A DNA stretch of 53,460 nt from Bryobacterales bacterium (GTDB lineage Bacteria; Acidobacteriota; Terriglobia; Bryobacterales; Bryobacteraceae): the NCBI GenBank assembly GCA_016789745.1, contig JAEUQF010000052.1, positions 1 to 53,460 of the forward strand, given 5' to 3'. Below are positions 16,253-26,411 of the stretch, in pieces. Every line of letters starts with the position of its first letter. The first letter of the stretch is position 1. The notes below the pieces were generated by a model, which was not told where the DNA came from, searched no databases, and saw only the letters and a list, made by a program, of their open reading frames with translations. The position numbers were made by a program, and so were the translations under genes.

Positions 16253-17245
16253 ATGTCTGGCATCCTTTGGGCGTGGATGGCGTTGGGGCTTTGGACGGCG
16301 ATGGGGCAGTTGGTGCCGCGGGCGCAGTTCGGGCTGCCGGCGGAGGTGGCGGGGGCGGCGTCGAAGGATGGGCGGGTGTGGGTATGGGGGGACGGGTTGT
16401 GGGAGCGGCGGGAGAGGGTCTGGCGGCAGGTGGCGGCGGGCCGGTTCGAGGCGCCGGGGTGCGTATTTGGGGATGCGGTGGTGGTGCAGCAGAAGACGGA
16501 TCTGGTGGCGGTTGGGATGCGGGACGGGCGGGTGAGGCGGATTGATACCGAGGGGTACCTGTCGGACTGCCTGGAGGCGACGCTGTACGGGCGCAAGGGA
16601 TTGCTGGTGGCGCATCGTGGGCTGCAGGTGCGGTTTTATGACCGGGGCGAGCCGGAAGCGCCGCGGTGGCCGTATCGGGAGATTTACTCGTTTTACACCG
16701 CGTCGTACCAGGCTGGGTTACTCCAGACGCAGGTGGATGGGGATGGGGTCCCCGATCTGTTTTGCGGCAATTACTGGATTCAGGGGCCGTTGCAGTTTGA
16801 GCTGCCCTGGCGGCTGTTTGCGATTAACACGCACAACGAGACGCCGGAGTCGGCGCGGTTCCGGCTGGCGATGCGGGGGAGCGAACTGGTGGCGAGCCAG
16901 GGGTGGGTGAAGGGCGGGAAGGTGCTGGTGTTCGGGCCGCCGGCCGATGTGCGGCAGTTGTGGCGGGAGCAGGAGTTGAGTGCGGGGATGGATCTGGAGG
17001 AGCCGCGTGGGTTGGTGGTGGCGGATCTGGATAGGGACGGCGTAGAGGAGATCTATGTGGGGGAGGCGGCGGGGGCGGGTCGAATTTATCGCTGGTCTGG
17101 GATAGAAACTAAGGCTTCCCCCCTAAAGATCGGCGCCGGACTCCCGATTATCGGGGTGTTGGCGGTTGACTGGGATCGCGACGGGCGACGCGACCTGGTG
17201 GTTTTCGGCAGGAGAACCGGGGTTTGGTACCGGCAACTAAAATAA
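16253..17245 (+). CDS. FG-GAP/VCBS-repeat exported protein
   Basis: The 330-residue protein has an N-terminal hydrophobic signal segment. It shows at least three Ca-binding DxDxDG-type loops of the FG-GAP/VCBS repeat kind: VDGDGVPDLFCGN (~165), VADLDRDGVEEIYVGE (~255) and AVDWDRDGRRDLVVFG (~305). It should form a beta-propeller outside the cytoplasm. No enzymatic motif is visible. It starts a run of same-strand genes; the next begins 4 bases after its stop and it may be a lipo- or periplasmic accessory protein of that cluster. Confidence 0.75.
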   Translation: MSGILWAWMALGLWTAMGQLVPRAQFGLPAEVAGAASKDGRVWVWGDGLWERRERVWRQVAAGRFEAPGCVFGDAVVVQQKTDLVAVGMRDGRVRRIDTEGYLSDCLEATLYGRKGLLVAHRGLQVRFYDRGEPEAPRWPYREIYSFYTASYQAGLLQTQVDGDGVPDLFCGNYWIQGPLQFELPWRLFAINTHNETPESARFRLAMRGSELVASQGWVKGGKVLVFGPPADVRQLWREQELSAGMDLEEPRGLVVADLDRDGVEEIYVGEAAGAGRIYRWSGIETKASPLKIGAGLPIIGVLAVDWDRDGRRDLVVFGRRTGVWYRQLK

Positions 17246-17249
17246 GAGA

Positions 17250-18773
17250 ATGCTGCAATCGTGGTTCGCGGTGGCGGGTGGCGCGCTAGCGTTTCCCCCG
17301 CTGGGTGCTGTTCTGCTGTGGATGAAGCGCACCGGCATCAAAACGAAAATTTTGGGAACGCTGCTGATCCTTGTGGTTGGGGTGGCGGAGCTATTCCTGG
17401 TTTATGGGATGCGGGTGGAGCTGAACGGTGCCGGCCATCCGCGGTTTACGTTCCGCGATCCGAAGCGGCACATGGAGGAGTTGGAGAGGAGCCGCAGCGA
17501 GCAGTCTGCGGGTACCGTTCCGGCGGAGTCGCCGGAGCCGGTCGCGGCAGAGCCGGTCGCGGCGGTGGTTCCGGTGAGCAATGCCGCTTCGGCGCCGGCG
17601 GCGGAGCCTGTGAAGGAGACGGCGGTGTCGGCACCGTGGCCGTTCTTCCGCGGGCCGAAGGGCGATGGGGTGTACCGGCAGGGTCCCATTCTGACCAAGT
17701 GGCCTTCGTCCGGGCTGCAGCGTCTGTATAAGCAGCCGATTGGGGGCGGGTACGCCTCGTTTGTGATCGCCGGGGGGCGGGCGTTTACGATCGAGCAGCG
17801 GCGGGACAAGGAGTTCGTCGCGGCCTACGATTTGAAGACGGGGCGGGAGTTGTGGACGCACAGCTACGCGGCGTTTTTTAGTGAGTCGATGGGTGGGGAT
17901 GGGCCGCGGGCGACGCCGACGTGGCATCAGGGACGGGTGTACTCGCTTGGGGCAACCGGCGAGATGCGAGTGCTGGATGACAAGACCGGGAAGGTGATCT
18001 GGTCGAAGAACATTTTGAAGGAGGCGGGCGCGGAGAACATCATGTGGGCAATGAGCGCGTCGCCGCTGATTGTGGATAACACGGTGGTGGTGCAGCCGGG
18101 CGGGCCTTCCTCGAGCTCGGTGGTGGCGTATGACCTGGAGACGGGGAAAAAGGTTTGGGGCTCGCTCAACGACGGAGCGAGCTACACGACGCCAATGCTG
18201 GTCGATTTCGATGGGAAGCGGCAGATTATTACGGCGACGGCCAGCCGGTTGGTTGGTCTAGAGCCGTCGAATGGGAAGCTGCTGTGGGAGCATCCGTGGG
18301 TGACGCAGTACGATGTGAACGCCACGCAGCCGATTCTGGTGGATGCGAACCGGTTCGTGATGTCTTCGGGATACGGACACGGGGCAGCACTGATTGAAGT
18401 GAAGGATAACAAGGCGAAGGCGATTTGGGAGAACACGCGGTTGAAGACGCGTTTCAACACGGGCGTGCTCCACAACGGCTATGTGTTCGGATTGGACGAG
18501 AGTATTCTCGCTTGCATCCGGGTTTCCGATGGGAATCAGATGTGGAAGGGCGGCCGTTACGGCTATGGGCAGTTGCTGCTGGCTGGGGATCACATTATCG
18601 TGCTGGCGGAGTCCGGCGAGTTGGCGCTGGTGAAGGCGACCCCGGAGAAACACGACGAAATCGCGAAGTTTGACGCAATAGAAGGGAAGACCTGGAATGT
18701 GCCGGCGATGGCCGATGGATACCTGCTGGTGCGTAACCTGGCGGAAATGGCGTTATTCCGCATCGCACCCTGA
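17250..18773 (+). CDS. PQQ-like beta-propeller protein, membrane-anchored
   Basis: The protein has 507 residues. Two hydrophobic segments (~1-20 and ~30-50) suggest a membrane anchor. A Pro/Ala/Val-rich spacer (~85-130) follows, then WPFFRGPKGDGVYRQGP, the usual opening of PQQ-binding-like propellers, and repeated blades with Asp-x-x-Thr-Gly-[KR]-x-[LV]-W motifs (DLKTGRELWTHS, DDKTGKVIWSKN, DLETGKKVWGSL). It probably sits in the periplasm. Whether it binds pyrroloquinoline quinone cannot be told, since many such propellers are structural. Four bases separate it from the preceding gene. Confidence 0.85.
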   Translation: MLQSWFAVAGGALAFPPLGAVLLWMKRTGIKTKILGTLLILVVGVAELFLVYGMRVELNGAGHPRFTFRDPKRHMEELERSRSEQSAGTVPAESPEPVAAEPVAAVVPVSNAASAPAAEPVKETAVSAPWPFFRGPKGDGVYRQGPILTKWPSSGLQRLYKQPIGGGYASFVIAGGRAFTIEQRRDKEFVAAYDLKTGRELWTHSYAAFFSESMGGDGPRATPTWHQGRVYSLGATGEMRVLDDKTGKVIWSKNILKEAGAENIMWAMSASPLIVDNTVVVQPGGPSSSSVVAYDLETGKKVWGSLNDGASYTTPMLVDFDGKRQIITATASRLVGLEPSNGKLLWEHPWVTQYDVNATQPILVDANRFVMSSGYGHGAALIEVKDNKAKAIWENTRLKTRFNTGVLHNGYVFGLDESILACIRVSDGNQMWKGGRYGYGQLLLAGDHIIVLAESGELALVKATPEKHDEIAKFDAIEGKTWNVPAMADGYLLVRNLAEMALFRIAP

Positions 18774-18818
18774 CCTGGGCAGGGAACAGAAAGCTGCGCT
18801 ATTATTCTCCCCATTACC

Positions 18819-19274
18819 ATGATCCGACTCAAAATCAACGGCACGAGCCGGCAATACGAGGGCGACCCGGACATGCCTCTGCTCTGGTTTCTGCGGGACA
18901 ACCTGGAACTCACCGGGACCAAGTATGGATGCGGGATGGGGCTATGCGGGTCCTGCACGGTGCATGTGGATGGGAAAGCGGCGCGGGCGTGCGTGACGCC
19001 GATGAAGAGCATCGAAGGCAAGAACGTACTGACCATCGAGGGGCTTTCAGCGAAGGGCGATCATCCGCTGCAGCGGGCCTGGAAGCAATGCGCGGTGGCG
19101 CAGTGCGGCTACTGCCAGCCGGGGCAGATCATGCAGGCGGCGTCGCTGCTAAAGGAGAAGCCGAAGCCGACCGATGCCGATATCGAGGCGGCGATGCAGG
19201 GCAACATCTGCCGTTGCGGGACGTATGAGCGGATCCGGAAAGCAGTGAAGATCGCGGCGGGGGTGCAGGCATGA
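18819..19274 (+). CDS. Two-[2Fe-2S] small subunit of a molybdenum hydroxylase
   Basis: The 151-residue protein has the plant-type ferredoxin cluster ([17 protein letters not shown]...AC) and the C-terminal four-helix cluster ([20 protein letters not shown]), as in isoquinoline 1-oxidoreductase alpha subunits and aldehyde oxidoreductases. It passes electrons from the molybdopterin site to an external acceptor. Its stop overlaps the start of the large subunit by four bases (ATGA). It has no signal peptide, so it would be exported in complex with the Tat-signal-bearing large subunit. Confidence 0.93.
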   Translation: MIRLKINGTSRQYEGDPDMPLLWFLRDNLELTGTKYGCGMGLCGSCTVHVDGKAARACVTPMKSIEGKNVLTIEGLSAKGDHPLQRAWKQCAVAQCGYCQPGQIMQAASLLKEKPKPTDADIEAAMQGNICRCGTYERIRKAVKIAAGVQA

Positions 19275-21511
19275 GCGTCACGGTACTTTCGCGGCGTGGT
19301 TTTCTGGATACGATTTTTTCGGCGGGCGCGCTGGTGCTGAGTGCACCGCTGGTCTCCGAGGCGGCATCGAAGGCGGATGCGGCGGCATGGCATCCGAGTG
19401 TGTATCTGGGGATTGAGACGGACGGTACGGTACTGATTGTGTCGCACCGGTCGGAGATGGGTACGGGGATCCGCAGTGTACTGCCGATGCTGCTGGCCGA
19501 CGAACTGGATGCCGACTGGAAGCGCGTGAAGGTAGAACAGGCCATCGGCGATACGCGGTATGGGTCGCAGAACACGGATGGCTCGTGCTCGATTCGGGAT
19601 TTCTACGATGCGATCCGCGAGGCGGGTGCGTCGGCGCGGTTGATGCTGGAGCGCGCGGCGGCATCGAAGTGGAATGTGCCGGTCGGCGAGTGCCAGGTGA
19701 AGCTGCACCAAGTGGTGCATGAAAAGAGCGGCAAGAAAGCCGGACTTGGGGAGTTGGTGAAACTGGCTTCGACGCAGCAGGCGCCGAAGGCGGCGGAGTT
19801 GAAGTTTAAGTCTCCGGCGGATTACCGGTATATCGGCAAGGACACGCCGATGATCGATGCGGACGACATCGTGACGGGCAAGGGGCAGTTTGGCTATGAC
19901 GCGAAGATGCCGGGGATGCTGATTGCGTCGATTGAGCGGCCGCCGGTATACGGGTCGTCTGTGGCGAAGGTGGACGATACGGAAGCGCGGAAGGTGGCCG
20001 GGGTGGCGCAGACGGTGACGCTCGACAAGTTCCAGCCGCCGCAGATGTTCAAGCAGTTAGGTGGGGTGGCGGTGCTGGCCAACAGCACATGGGCGGCGAT
20101 GCAGGCGCGGAAGAAGCTGAAGGTGGAGTGGACGGCGAGTCCGAACGCCGAGTACGAATCGGGCGCCTACAAGAGCAAGTTAGCGGAGGCGGCTCGCAAG
20201 CCGCAGAAGGTGGTGCGCAAGGTAGGCGACGTGGATGCGGCGTTGGCGGGCGCCGCCAAGACGCACGAGGCCGAGTACTACGTGCCGCTGTTGTCGCACG
20301 CGCCGATGGAGCCGCCGGCCGCGGTAGCCGAGTTCAAGGACGGCAAGGTGGTTACGTGGGCGGCGACGCAGAATCCGCAGGCGGTGCAGGAGGCGGTGTC
20401 TGAAGCGCTGGGGATCAAGAAGGAAGACGTCACCTGCCACGTGACGCTGCTGGGCGGCGGATTTGGACGCAAGTCGAAGCCGGATTACGTAGTGGAGGCG
20501 GCGCTGCTGTCGAAGAAGGCCGGCAAGCCGGTGAAGGTGGTGTGGACGCGGGAGGACGACATCCGCTTCGACTACTATCACGCGGTGGCGGCGATGTATA
20601 TGAAGGCCGGGCTGGATGCCAGCGGGAAGACGACGGGGTGGCTGCAGCGAAGCGTGTTTCCGACCATCGGCAGCACGTTCAATGCGGACGCCCGTTACGG
20701 GCAGGAGTTCGAGATGGGCATGGGCTGGATGGACGTGCCGTTCGACATTCCGAATCACCGGGCGGAGAACGGGCCGGCGCAGAACCATGTGCGAATCGGG
20801 TGGATGCGGTCGGTAGCGAATATTTACCACGCCTTTGCGGTGCACTCGTTCGTCGATGAGTTGGCGCACCTGGCCGGGAAGGATCCGGTGCAGTATCTGC
20901 TGTCGACGCTGGGGCCGGACCGGAAGATCACGATTCCACCCGAGGGCGATTTGAAGTACTGGAACAACACGATGCCGCAGGAGAAGTATCCGGTGGATAC
21001 GGCGCGGCTCAGGCGCGTGATTGAGATAGCGGCGGAGAAGTCGGGGTGGGCGAATAAGAAGCCGGGGAATGGGCGGGCGCTGGGGATCGCGGCGCATCGC
21101 AGTTTCCTGAGTTATATTGCCGCGGTGGTCGAGATCGAGATGGGGAGCGATGGCAAGATCCGCATTCCGCGGGTGGATTTCGCGGTGGATTGCGGGACGA
21201 TTCTACATCCCGACCGGGTGAAGTCGCAGTTTGAAGGCGCGGGGGTGTTCGGAGCCAGCATTGCTCGCATGGGCGAGATCACGGCGGCGAACGGGCAGAT
21301 CCAGCAGTCGAATTTCCACAATTATCCGGTGGCGCGGATGAATGAGGCGCCGCGCGAGACGCATGTCCACATTGTGCCGAGCACGGATCTTCCGGCGGGG
21401 GTAGGGGAACCTGGGGTTCCGCCGATTCCACCGGCCATCTGCAACGCGATCTATCGCGCGACGGGCAAGCGCGTTCGGGAATTGCCCCTAAAACGACATG
21501 GCTTGGCGTAA
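19271..21511 (+). CDS. Tat-exported molybdopterin-binding subunit of xanthine dehydrogenase/IorB family
   Basis: The 746-residue protein starts with a twin-arginine signal (SRRGFLDT followed by a hydrophobic stretch). It has the two molybdopterin-binding domains of IorB-like aldehyde oxidoreductases: [20 protein letters not shown] at the start, [14 protein letters not shown] mid-protein and [19 protein letters not shown] near the end with the conserved catalytic Glu. It oxidises an aldehyde or N-heterocycle by hydroxylation. No FAD subunit and no dedicated cytochrome gene are adjacent. The following PQQ gene overlaps its end by 14 bases. Confidence 0.92.
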   Translation: MSVTVLSRRGFLDTIFSAGALVLSAPLVSEAASKADAAAWHPSVYLGIETDGTVLIVSHRSEMGTGIRSVLPMLLADELDADWKRVKVEQAIGDTRYGSQNTDGSCSIRDFYDAIREAGASARLMLERAAASKWNVPVGECQVKLHQVVHEKSGKKAGLGELVKLASTQQAPKAAELKFKSPADYRYIGKDTPMIDADDIVTGKGQFGYDAKMPGMLIASIERPPVYGSSVAKVDDTEARKVAGVAQTVTLDKFQPPQMFKQLGGVAVLANSTWAAMQARKKLKVEWTASPNAEYESGAYKSKLAEAARKPQKVVRKVGDVDAALAGAAKTHEAEYYVPLLSHAPMEPPAAVAEFKDGKVVTWAATQNPQAVQEAVSEALGIKKEDVTCHVTLLGGGFGRKSKPDYVVEAALLSKKAGKPVKVVWTREDDIRFDYYHAVAAMYMKAGLDASGKTTGWLQRSVFPTIGSTFNADARYGQEFEMGMGWMDVPFDIPNHRAENGPAQNHVRIGWMRSVANIYHAFAVHSFVDELAHLAGKDPVQYLLSTLGPDRKITIPPEGDLKYWNNTMPQEKYPVDTARLRRVIEIAAEKSGWANKKPGNGRALGIAAHRSFLSYIAAVVEIEMGSDGKIRIPRVDFAVDCGTILHPDRVKSQFEGAGVFGASIARMGEITAANGQIQQSNFHNYPVARMNEAPRETHVHIVPSTDLPAGVGEPGVPPIPPAICNAIYRATGKRVRELPLKRHGLA

Positions 21512-23180
21512 CGCGGCGGCGATCTTACGAACGGGCTTTGCGGCGTTCGCCGCAGCGACCTTGGCATTGTCGGCGAACTGGCCAGCGTATCGCGGGCCGG
21601 ACGCCACGGGTGTCGGCGACGGCAAGACGCTGATTACATGGAACGCCGATGCGAGCCGTGGCAACCTGCGGGGGATTCGGTGGAAGACCCCGATTCCGGG
21701 TCTGAGCCACGCGAGCCCGGTGATCTGGGGCGACCGGATTTACCTGGCGACGGCGGTGAGCAAGTCGGGCAACGCGCCGCTGAAGATCGGGCTGTATGGC
21801 GCGGGCGATTCGGCGGAAGATGCCGAGGAGCAGTCGTGGGTGATTCTGGCGCTGGACAAGAACACGGGCCGTCCGGCGTGGCAACAGATCGCCCACAAGG
21901 GTGTGCCGAAGGTCAAACGGCATACCAAGGCGACGCACGCGAACACGACGTTGGCGACTGACGGGAAGCGGCTGGTGGCGTTCTTCGGCTCCGAGGGGCT
22001 GCATGTTTACTCGCTGGACGGGCGGCCGCTATGGAAGAAGGACTTCGGTGTGCTGGATATGGCGCCGTTTAATGACCGCAGCCTATCGTGGGGATTTGCG
22101 AGTTCTCCGGCGCTTTTTGAAGACACGATTGTCATTCAGGCGGACGTGAAGAAGGACGCTTTCCTGTCGGCGTTGTCGGCCGAGGACGGGCGGGAGTTGT
22201 GGCGGGTGGCGCGGGGCGACGTGTCGCAGAACAGTTGGGGAACGCCGGGCATCATGCAGGCCGCGGGGCGGACGCAGGTGGTCTGCAACGGCTATCCGTA
22301 TATCGTCAGTTACGACCTGAAGACCGGCAAGGAGCTGTGGCGGCTGCAATCGGAGGGCGATATCCCGGTGCCGGTGCCATTTCTCCATGACGGGCTTATC
22401 TATGTGGCGAACGCGCACGGAGGCAAGTCGCCGTTATATGCGATTCGGCCGGATGCTTCCGGAGACATCAGCTTGAAGAATGGGTCGCGGAGCAGCAGCG
22501 GTGTAGTGTGGAGCCAGGAGCGGAACGGGTCGTATCTTTCGACGCCGGTGGCCTACCAGGGCATGGTGTACGCGACGACGAGCAACGGCATCTTCAAGGC
22601 GTATGACGCCAAGAGCGGCGAGAAGTTCTACGAGCAGCGGCTGGGCGACGGCAAGACCGGCTTTACGTCGTCGCCGGTGGCGGCGAACGGCCATATCTAC
22701 ATCACCAGTGAAGAGGGTGATGCGTACGTGGTGAAGGCGGGACGCACGTTCGAGGTAGCGGCGACGAACCCGTTCGGGGAGATCGTGTTGTCGACGCCCG
22801 CAATCGACAGCGGCGTGATGTACTTCCACACGCGCGGGCACCTGGTGGCCGTCGGCGAAGATGACTGGGACAAGTTGGGGCAGTTACGCGGCGGGACGGA
22901 ACTGCGGGTGTTTCGCAAGGGTTCGCGTGAGCCTCTAAACGCGCAACTGGGCGAAGCCACGGCGGAGAACCTGGTCGTGGTGGTGGGGCATCAGCAGTCT
23001 GCCATCGCGCGGGATCAGATTGACCGGATTGATGCGCGTCCGTCGAGCGCCCGTCCGGTGATGCGCGAGACGAAGTCGCGGGAGACGGTGGATACGAAGG
23101 GAAAGCCGGAGCGCAGCTACAGCAGTGGGGTAAGTGTGGGCTCCAAGCCGGGGTTTGAGACGGTCTATCGGCGGCGGTAG
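21498..23180 (+). CDS. Exported PQQ-like beta-propeller protein
   Basis: The 560-residue protein has an N-terminal signal segment and then WPAYRGPDATGVGDGKTLIT, the standard propeller start. Blades include LDKNTGRPAWQQIAHKGVPK, DLKTGKELWRLQSEGD and AKSGEKFYEQRLGDGKTG. The last ~90 residues are not propeller-like: VVVVGHQQSAIARDQIDRID, then a charged, Ser/Arg-rich tail. A similar tail occurs, by memory, in other acidobacterial proteins. Its start lies inside the end of the large molybdenum-hydroxylase gene, so the two are translationally coupled. Probably periplasmic; an enzymatic role is not shown. Confidence 0.85.
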   Translation: MAWRNAAAILRTGFAAFAAATLALSANWPAYRGPDATGVGDGKTLITWNADASRGNLRGIRWKTPIPGLSHASPVIWGDRIYLATAVSKSGNAPLKIGLYGAGDSAEDAEEQSWVILALDKNTGRPAWQQIAHKGVPKVKRHTKATHANTTLATDGKRLVAFFGSEGLHVYSLDGRPLWKKDFGVLDMAPFNDRSLSWGFASSPALFEDTIVIQADVKKDAFLSALSAEDGRELWRVARGDVSQNSWGTPGIMQAAGRTQVVCNGYPYIVSYDLKTGKELWRLQSEGDIPVPVPFLHDGLIYVANAHGGKSPLYAIRPDASGDISLKNGSRSSSGVVWSQERNGSYLSTPVAYQGMVYATTSNGIFKAYDAKSGEKFYEQRLGDGKTGFTSSPVAANGHIYITSEEGDAYVVKAGRTFEVAATNPFGEIVLSTPAIDSGVMYFHTRGHLVAVGEDDWDKLGQLRGGTELRVFRKGSREPLNAQLGEATAENLVVVVGHQQSAIARDQIDRIDARPSSARPVMRETKSRETVDTKGKPERSYSSGVSVGSKPGFETVYRRR

Positions 23181-23216
23181 AGTTCTATATACTAAAGGCA
23201 CTTCTGGTATCCCGCC

Positions 23217-25019
23217 GTGCGAACACTCATCGTTCTTCTCGTCGTGGCCAGGTTGGCCATATCGCAAACTTCGACGCCGAAGCTGCCGGAGAGTCATCCG
23301 GAGGTGAAGCAGGAGGAGCGGCGGAGCGCGGCGGCGCGGCTGACGGCGGAGATGGCCGGGTCGACGACGCAGGGGCCTGGCGCGGTGCCGCGGCGCAATC
23401 TGATCGACGAACACATCTTCGGCAAGATGCAGCGGGACCGGATTCCGCACGCGCCGCTGGCGACGGACGAGGAGTTTTTCCGGCGGATTCATATTGACCT
23501 GATGGGGCGCATTCCGTCGGACGAAAAATATCGGGCGTTTGTGGCGGACAAGGATCCCAACAAGCGGGACAAGCTGATCGAGGCGCTGGTGGGGTCGAAG
23601 GAGTGGCGGGCGAGGTGGACGTACTGGTTCGGCGACGTGGCAATGGCGGCGGCGAACCGCATCGGCAATGAGGGCAAGAACGTTTTCTATCGCTGGGTTT
23701 ACGACAACTTCCAGGTAAACCGGCCGTGGAACGAGTTCGTGACGGACCTGTTGACGCCGAACGCGGTGAGCAACTGGTATGTGGGGAATGCGGGGTACGT
23801 GGCGCGCTGGGTGGTGATTGGGGTTAAGTGCGACGACTACGTGCATGAGGACACGGCCGATGAGTTGGCGATCAACAGCGTGCGCCACTTCATGGGCGTG
23901 GATTTGAACTGCATCAGTTGCCACGATGGGGCGCGGCATCTGGAGAAGATCAATTTATGGCTGTCGCACCGCAAGCGCGAGGAACTGTGGAAGACCGCGG
24001 CGTTTTTCGCCGGCACGCGGGTGCTGCGGCGTGTGGAAGTCGCCACCACACAGGATGAGTACGCGATTGACGATCGGGGCACCGGGTACGACGCGTCGGC
24101 GCGTACCGTGGTGCGTGTCACCCGCAAGGGCAAGGGGATCCTGGATCCGCAGTTCCTGTTCACGGGCGATAGCGCTGACAAGACGCGTCCGCTGCGGCCG
24201 CAGTTCGCCAAGCTAATGACGCAGCATCCGCAGTTTGCCCGGGCGACGGTGAACCGCTTCTGGGCGGAGTTTTTCGGTGCGGGGATTGTGGATCCGGTGA
24301 CGGATTTCGATCTGGCGCGGCAGGATCCGAAGAACCCGCCGCCGCCGCCGTGGACGCTGCAGCCGACGCATCCGGAGTTGTTGGACGCGTTGGCGGAGGA
24401 TTTTCGGAAGAACGGGTATGACGTGCAGCGGCTGCAGAAGATGATCGCGAGGTCGAGCGCGTACCAACTGTCGAGCAAGTTTCCGGGTGAGTGGAAGGAT
24501 GCCTATACGCGGTACTGGGCACGGAAGTTTGTGCGCCGGCTGACGAGCGAGGAGCTGTACGATTCGATTGTGGCGGCGACGAACCTGGTGACGGACGTGC
24601 CGGTCAAAGGCACGGACTTCCGGGCCAGGTATGCGACGGAAACGCGTTCGCCGGAGGATTGGAAGTACGCGGGCTTGAAGGATATCGTGTTCTTCCTGGA
24701 GAGCTTCGGGCAGAACAACCGCGAGTTTTCCGAGCGCAAGAACGGCGGCACGATCACGCAGGCAGTGTTGATGATGAACAGCCCGTGGGTGTTGAAGCAG
24801 ACGCAGGCGTCGCCGCGGAGTTATCTGAGCGGGGTGTTGCTGGCGCAGATCAGCGATAGTGAACGGATTGAGAAGCTGTTTGAGCGCTTTCTGACGCGCA
24901 AGCCGACGCGGGAGGAGCTGGCGACGGCGAAGGACCTGGTGGCGACCAATGGCCGCAAGGGATATGAAGACCTTCAATGGCTGCTGCTGAATAAGCTGGA
25001 GTTTCTGTTCCAATACTAA
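23217..25019 (+). CDS. DUF1549/DUF1553 exported protein with a haem c motif
   Basis: The 600-residue protein begins at GTG with a signal peptide (LIVLLVVARLAISQ). DUF1549 covers ~60-275 (FRRIHIDLMGRIPS, YDNFQVNRPWNEFV) and includes CISCHDG, a CxxCH haem-binding motif. DUF1553 follows (~330-590; RATVNRFWAEFFGAGIVDPV, PTHPELLDALAEDF). This architecture is common in Planctomycetes and Acidobacteria, usually paired with DUF1501, and is thought to work on polysaccharides or in periplasmic redox, without firm biochemistry. It is followed 12 bases later by the DUF1501 gene. Confidence 0.9.
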   Translation: MRTLIVLLVVARLAISQTSTPKLPESHPEVKQEERRSAAARLTAEMAGSTTQGPGAVPRRNLIDEHIFGKMQRDRIPHAPLATDEEFFRRIHIDLMGRIPSDEKYRAFVADKDPNKRDKLIEALVGSKEWRARWTYWFGDVAMAAANRIGNEGKNVFYRWVYDNFQVNRPWNEFVTDLLTPNAVSNWYVGNAGYVARWVVIGVKCDDYVHEDTADELAINSVRHFMGVDLNCISCHDGARHLEKINLWLSHRKREELWKTAAFFAGTRVLRRVEVATTQDEYAIDDRGTGYDASARTVVRVTRKGKGILDPQFLFTGDSADKTRPLRPQFAKLMTQHPQFARATVNRFWAEFFGAGIVDPVTDFDLARQDPKNPPPPPWTLQPTHPELLDALAEDFRKNGYDVQRLQKMIARSSAYQLSSKFPGEWKDAYTRYWARKFVRRLTSEELYDSIVAATNLVTDVPVKGTDFRARYATETRSPEDWKYAGLKDIVFFLESFGQNNREFSERKNGGTITQAVLMMNSPWVLKQTQASPRSYLSGVLLAQISDSERIEKLFERFLTRKPTREELATAKDLVATNGRKGYEDLQWLLLNKLEFLFQY

Positions 25020-25031
25020 GAGGCCCATCCC

Positions 25032-26411
25032 ATGCGCAACTTCTCGGACATGCTACTCACCCGCCGGCAGGCCATGCAGATCGGTGGCGTTTCGCTCGGC
25101 GGGTACTGGTTCCGGCAACTGCTGGAGCCGGCGAACGTACAGGCGGCGGGACGTGTGAAGCCTCGCAGCAGCGCACGGTTTTGCATCTTCGTCATGCTGG
25201 ACGGCGGGCAGAGCCACGTGGATGCGTGGGATCTGAAAGAGGGCAAGTGGACGCCCGGCGATTTTGAAGTGAAGGAAATGCAGCCGGGGGTGAAGTGGCC
25301 GACGGCGCTCTATCCGAAGCTAGGCAAGCAGATGGACCGGTTTGCGCTGCTGCGGTCGGTGGAGACGTGGGACAGCGTGCATGGGCGGGCGCAGTATTAC
25401 GTGCAGGCGGCGCATGCGCTGAATCCGGCGTTGCAGAAGGAGATACCGCCGGTGGGGAGCGTGGTGGCGCTGGAGTATGCGTCGCGGCGGAAGGCGACGG
25501 ACACGATGCCGCCGTATGTGGCGCTGAATGTGACGCAGAGCCAAGCGGGGCTGCTGACGTCGGGGTTTCTGCCGGCGACGTATTCGCCGTTTCACGTGGA
25601 TACGAATGTGAGCCTGTCTTCGTACAAGATTGAGGACAGTGCGCGGCCGGAGTTTGAACGGCGGTGGAAGCTGTTGCAGAGCTTCGATGCGCGGTTACGG
25701 AATGACCCGTCGCTGGCGGCGAAGGCGTATCGGGATTACAACGATCATTACGAGGGTGCGTTCCAGTTGGTGATGGATAAGCGGACGGCGAAGCTGTTCG
25801 AGTTGGATGCGGCGGAGCGGCGGCGGTATGGGTCGTCGTTGACGGGGGACGCGGCGATCATTGCGCGGAACCTGGTGGAGGCCGATGGCGGGACGCACTT
25901 CATCTTCCTGCAGCAGAACGGGTGGGATCACCATAAGGACATCTACAAGCGGAGCAATCATTACGAGTGCAGTTGGGAGCTGGATTCGGCGCTGGGGGCG
26001 TTGTTGGAAGATCTGGCGACGCGGAAGCGGGCGGATGGGACGACGCTGCTGGATGAGACGCTGGTGTTCTGTATGGGTGAGTTTGGGCGGACGCCGGGGG
26101 ATATCACATATCTGAATGGGCGGGATCATTACCAGTACGCGATGACGGTGCTGGCGGCGGGCGGCGGGATCAAGGGCGGGAACATTGTCGGGAAGACCGA
26201 TGAGACCGGCGCGAAAGTGGTGGATACGGGTTGGGATGTGAAGCGATCGATCTATATGGAGGACATTGCGACGACGATCTACTCGGCGATGGGAGTGGAT
26301 TGGACGAAGACGATCAAGGGGACGCCATCCGGCCGGGATTTTTATTTGATTGAGCCGTTTGCGACGTCGCAGTTTATTGGGGCACGGGAGATCTCGGCGC
26401 TGTTTGGTTAA
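25032..26411 (+). CDS. DUF1501 domain protein, Tat-exported
   Basis: The 459-residue protein has a twin-arginine signal (LTRRQAMQIGGVSLGG). The mature part is a DUF1501 protein of the alkaline-phosphatase-like superfamily: FVMLDGGQSHVDAWDLK near residue 55, RSVETWDSVHGRAQYYVQAA with the family histidine, FLQQNGWDHH and CMGEFGRTPG. The metal-site residues (Asp, His) are present, suggesting a hydrolase or sulfatase-like activity; the substrate is unknown. It is the second half of the DUF1549/DUF1501 pair and the last gene of the forward run. Its stop overlaps the stop of the convergent POTRA gene by four bases, with no room for a separate terminator. Confidence 0.9.
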   Translation: MRNFSDMLLTRRQAMQIGGVSLGGYWFRQLLEPANVQAAGRVKPRSSARFCIFVMLDGGQSHVDAWDLKEGKWTPGDFEVKEMQPGVKWPTALYPKLGKQMDRFALLRSVETWDSVHGRAQYYVQAAHALNPALQKEIPPVGSVVALEYASRRKATDTMPPYVALNVTQSQAGLLTSGFLPATYSPFHVDTNVSLSSYKIEDSARPEFERRWKLLQSFDARLRNDPSLAAKAYRDYNDHYEGAFQLVMDKRTAKLFELDAAERRRYGSSLTGDAAIIARNLVEADGGTHFIFLQQNGWDHHKDIYKRSNHYECSWELDSALGALLEDLATRKRADGTTLLDETLVFCMGEFGRTPGDITYLNGRDHYQYAMTVLAAGGGIKGGNIVGKTDETGAKVVDTGWDVKRSIYMEDIATTIYSAMGVDWTKTIKGTPSGRDFYLIEPFATSQFIGAREISALFG

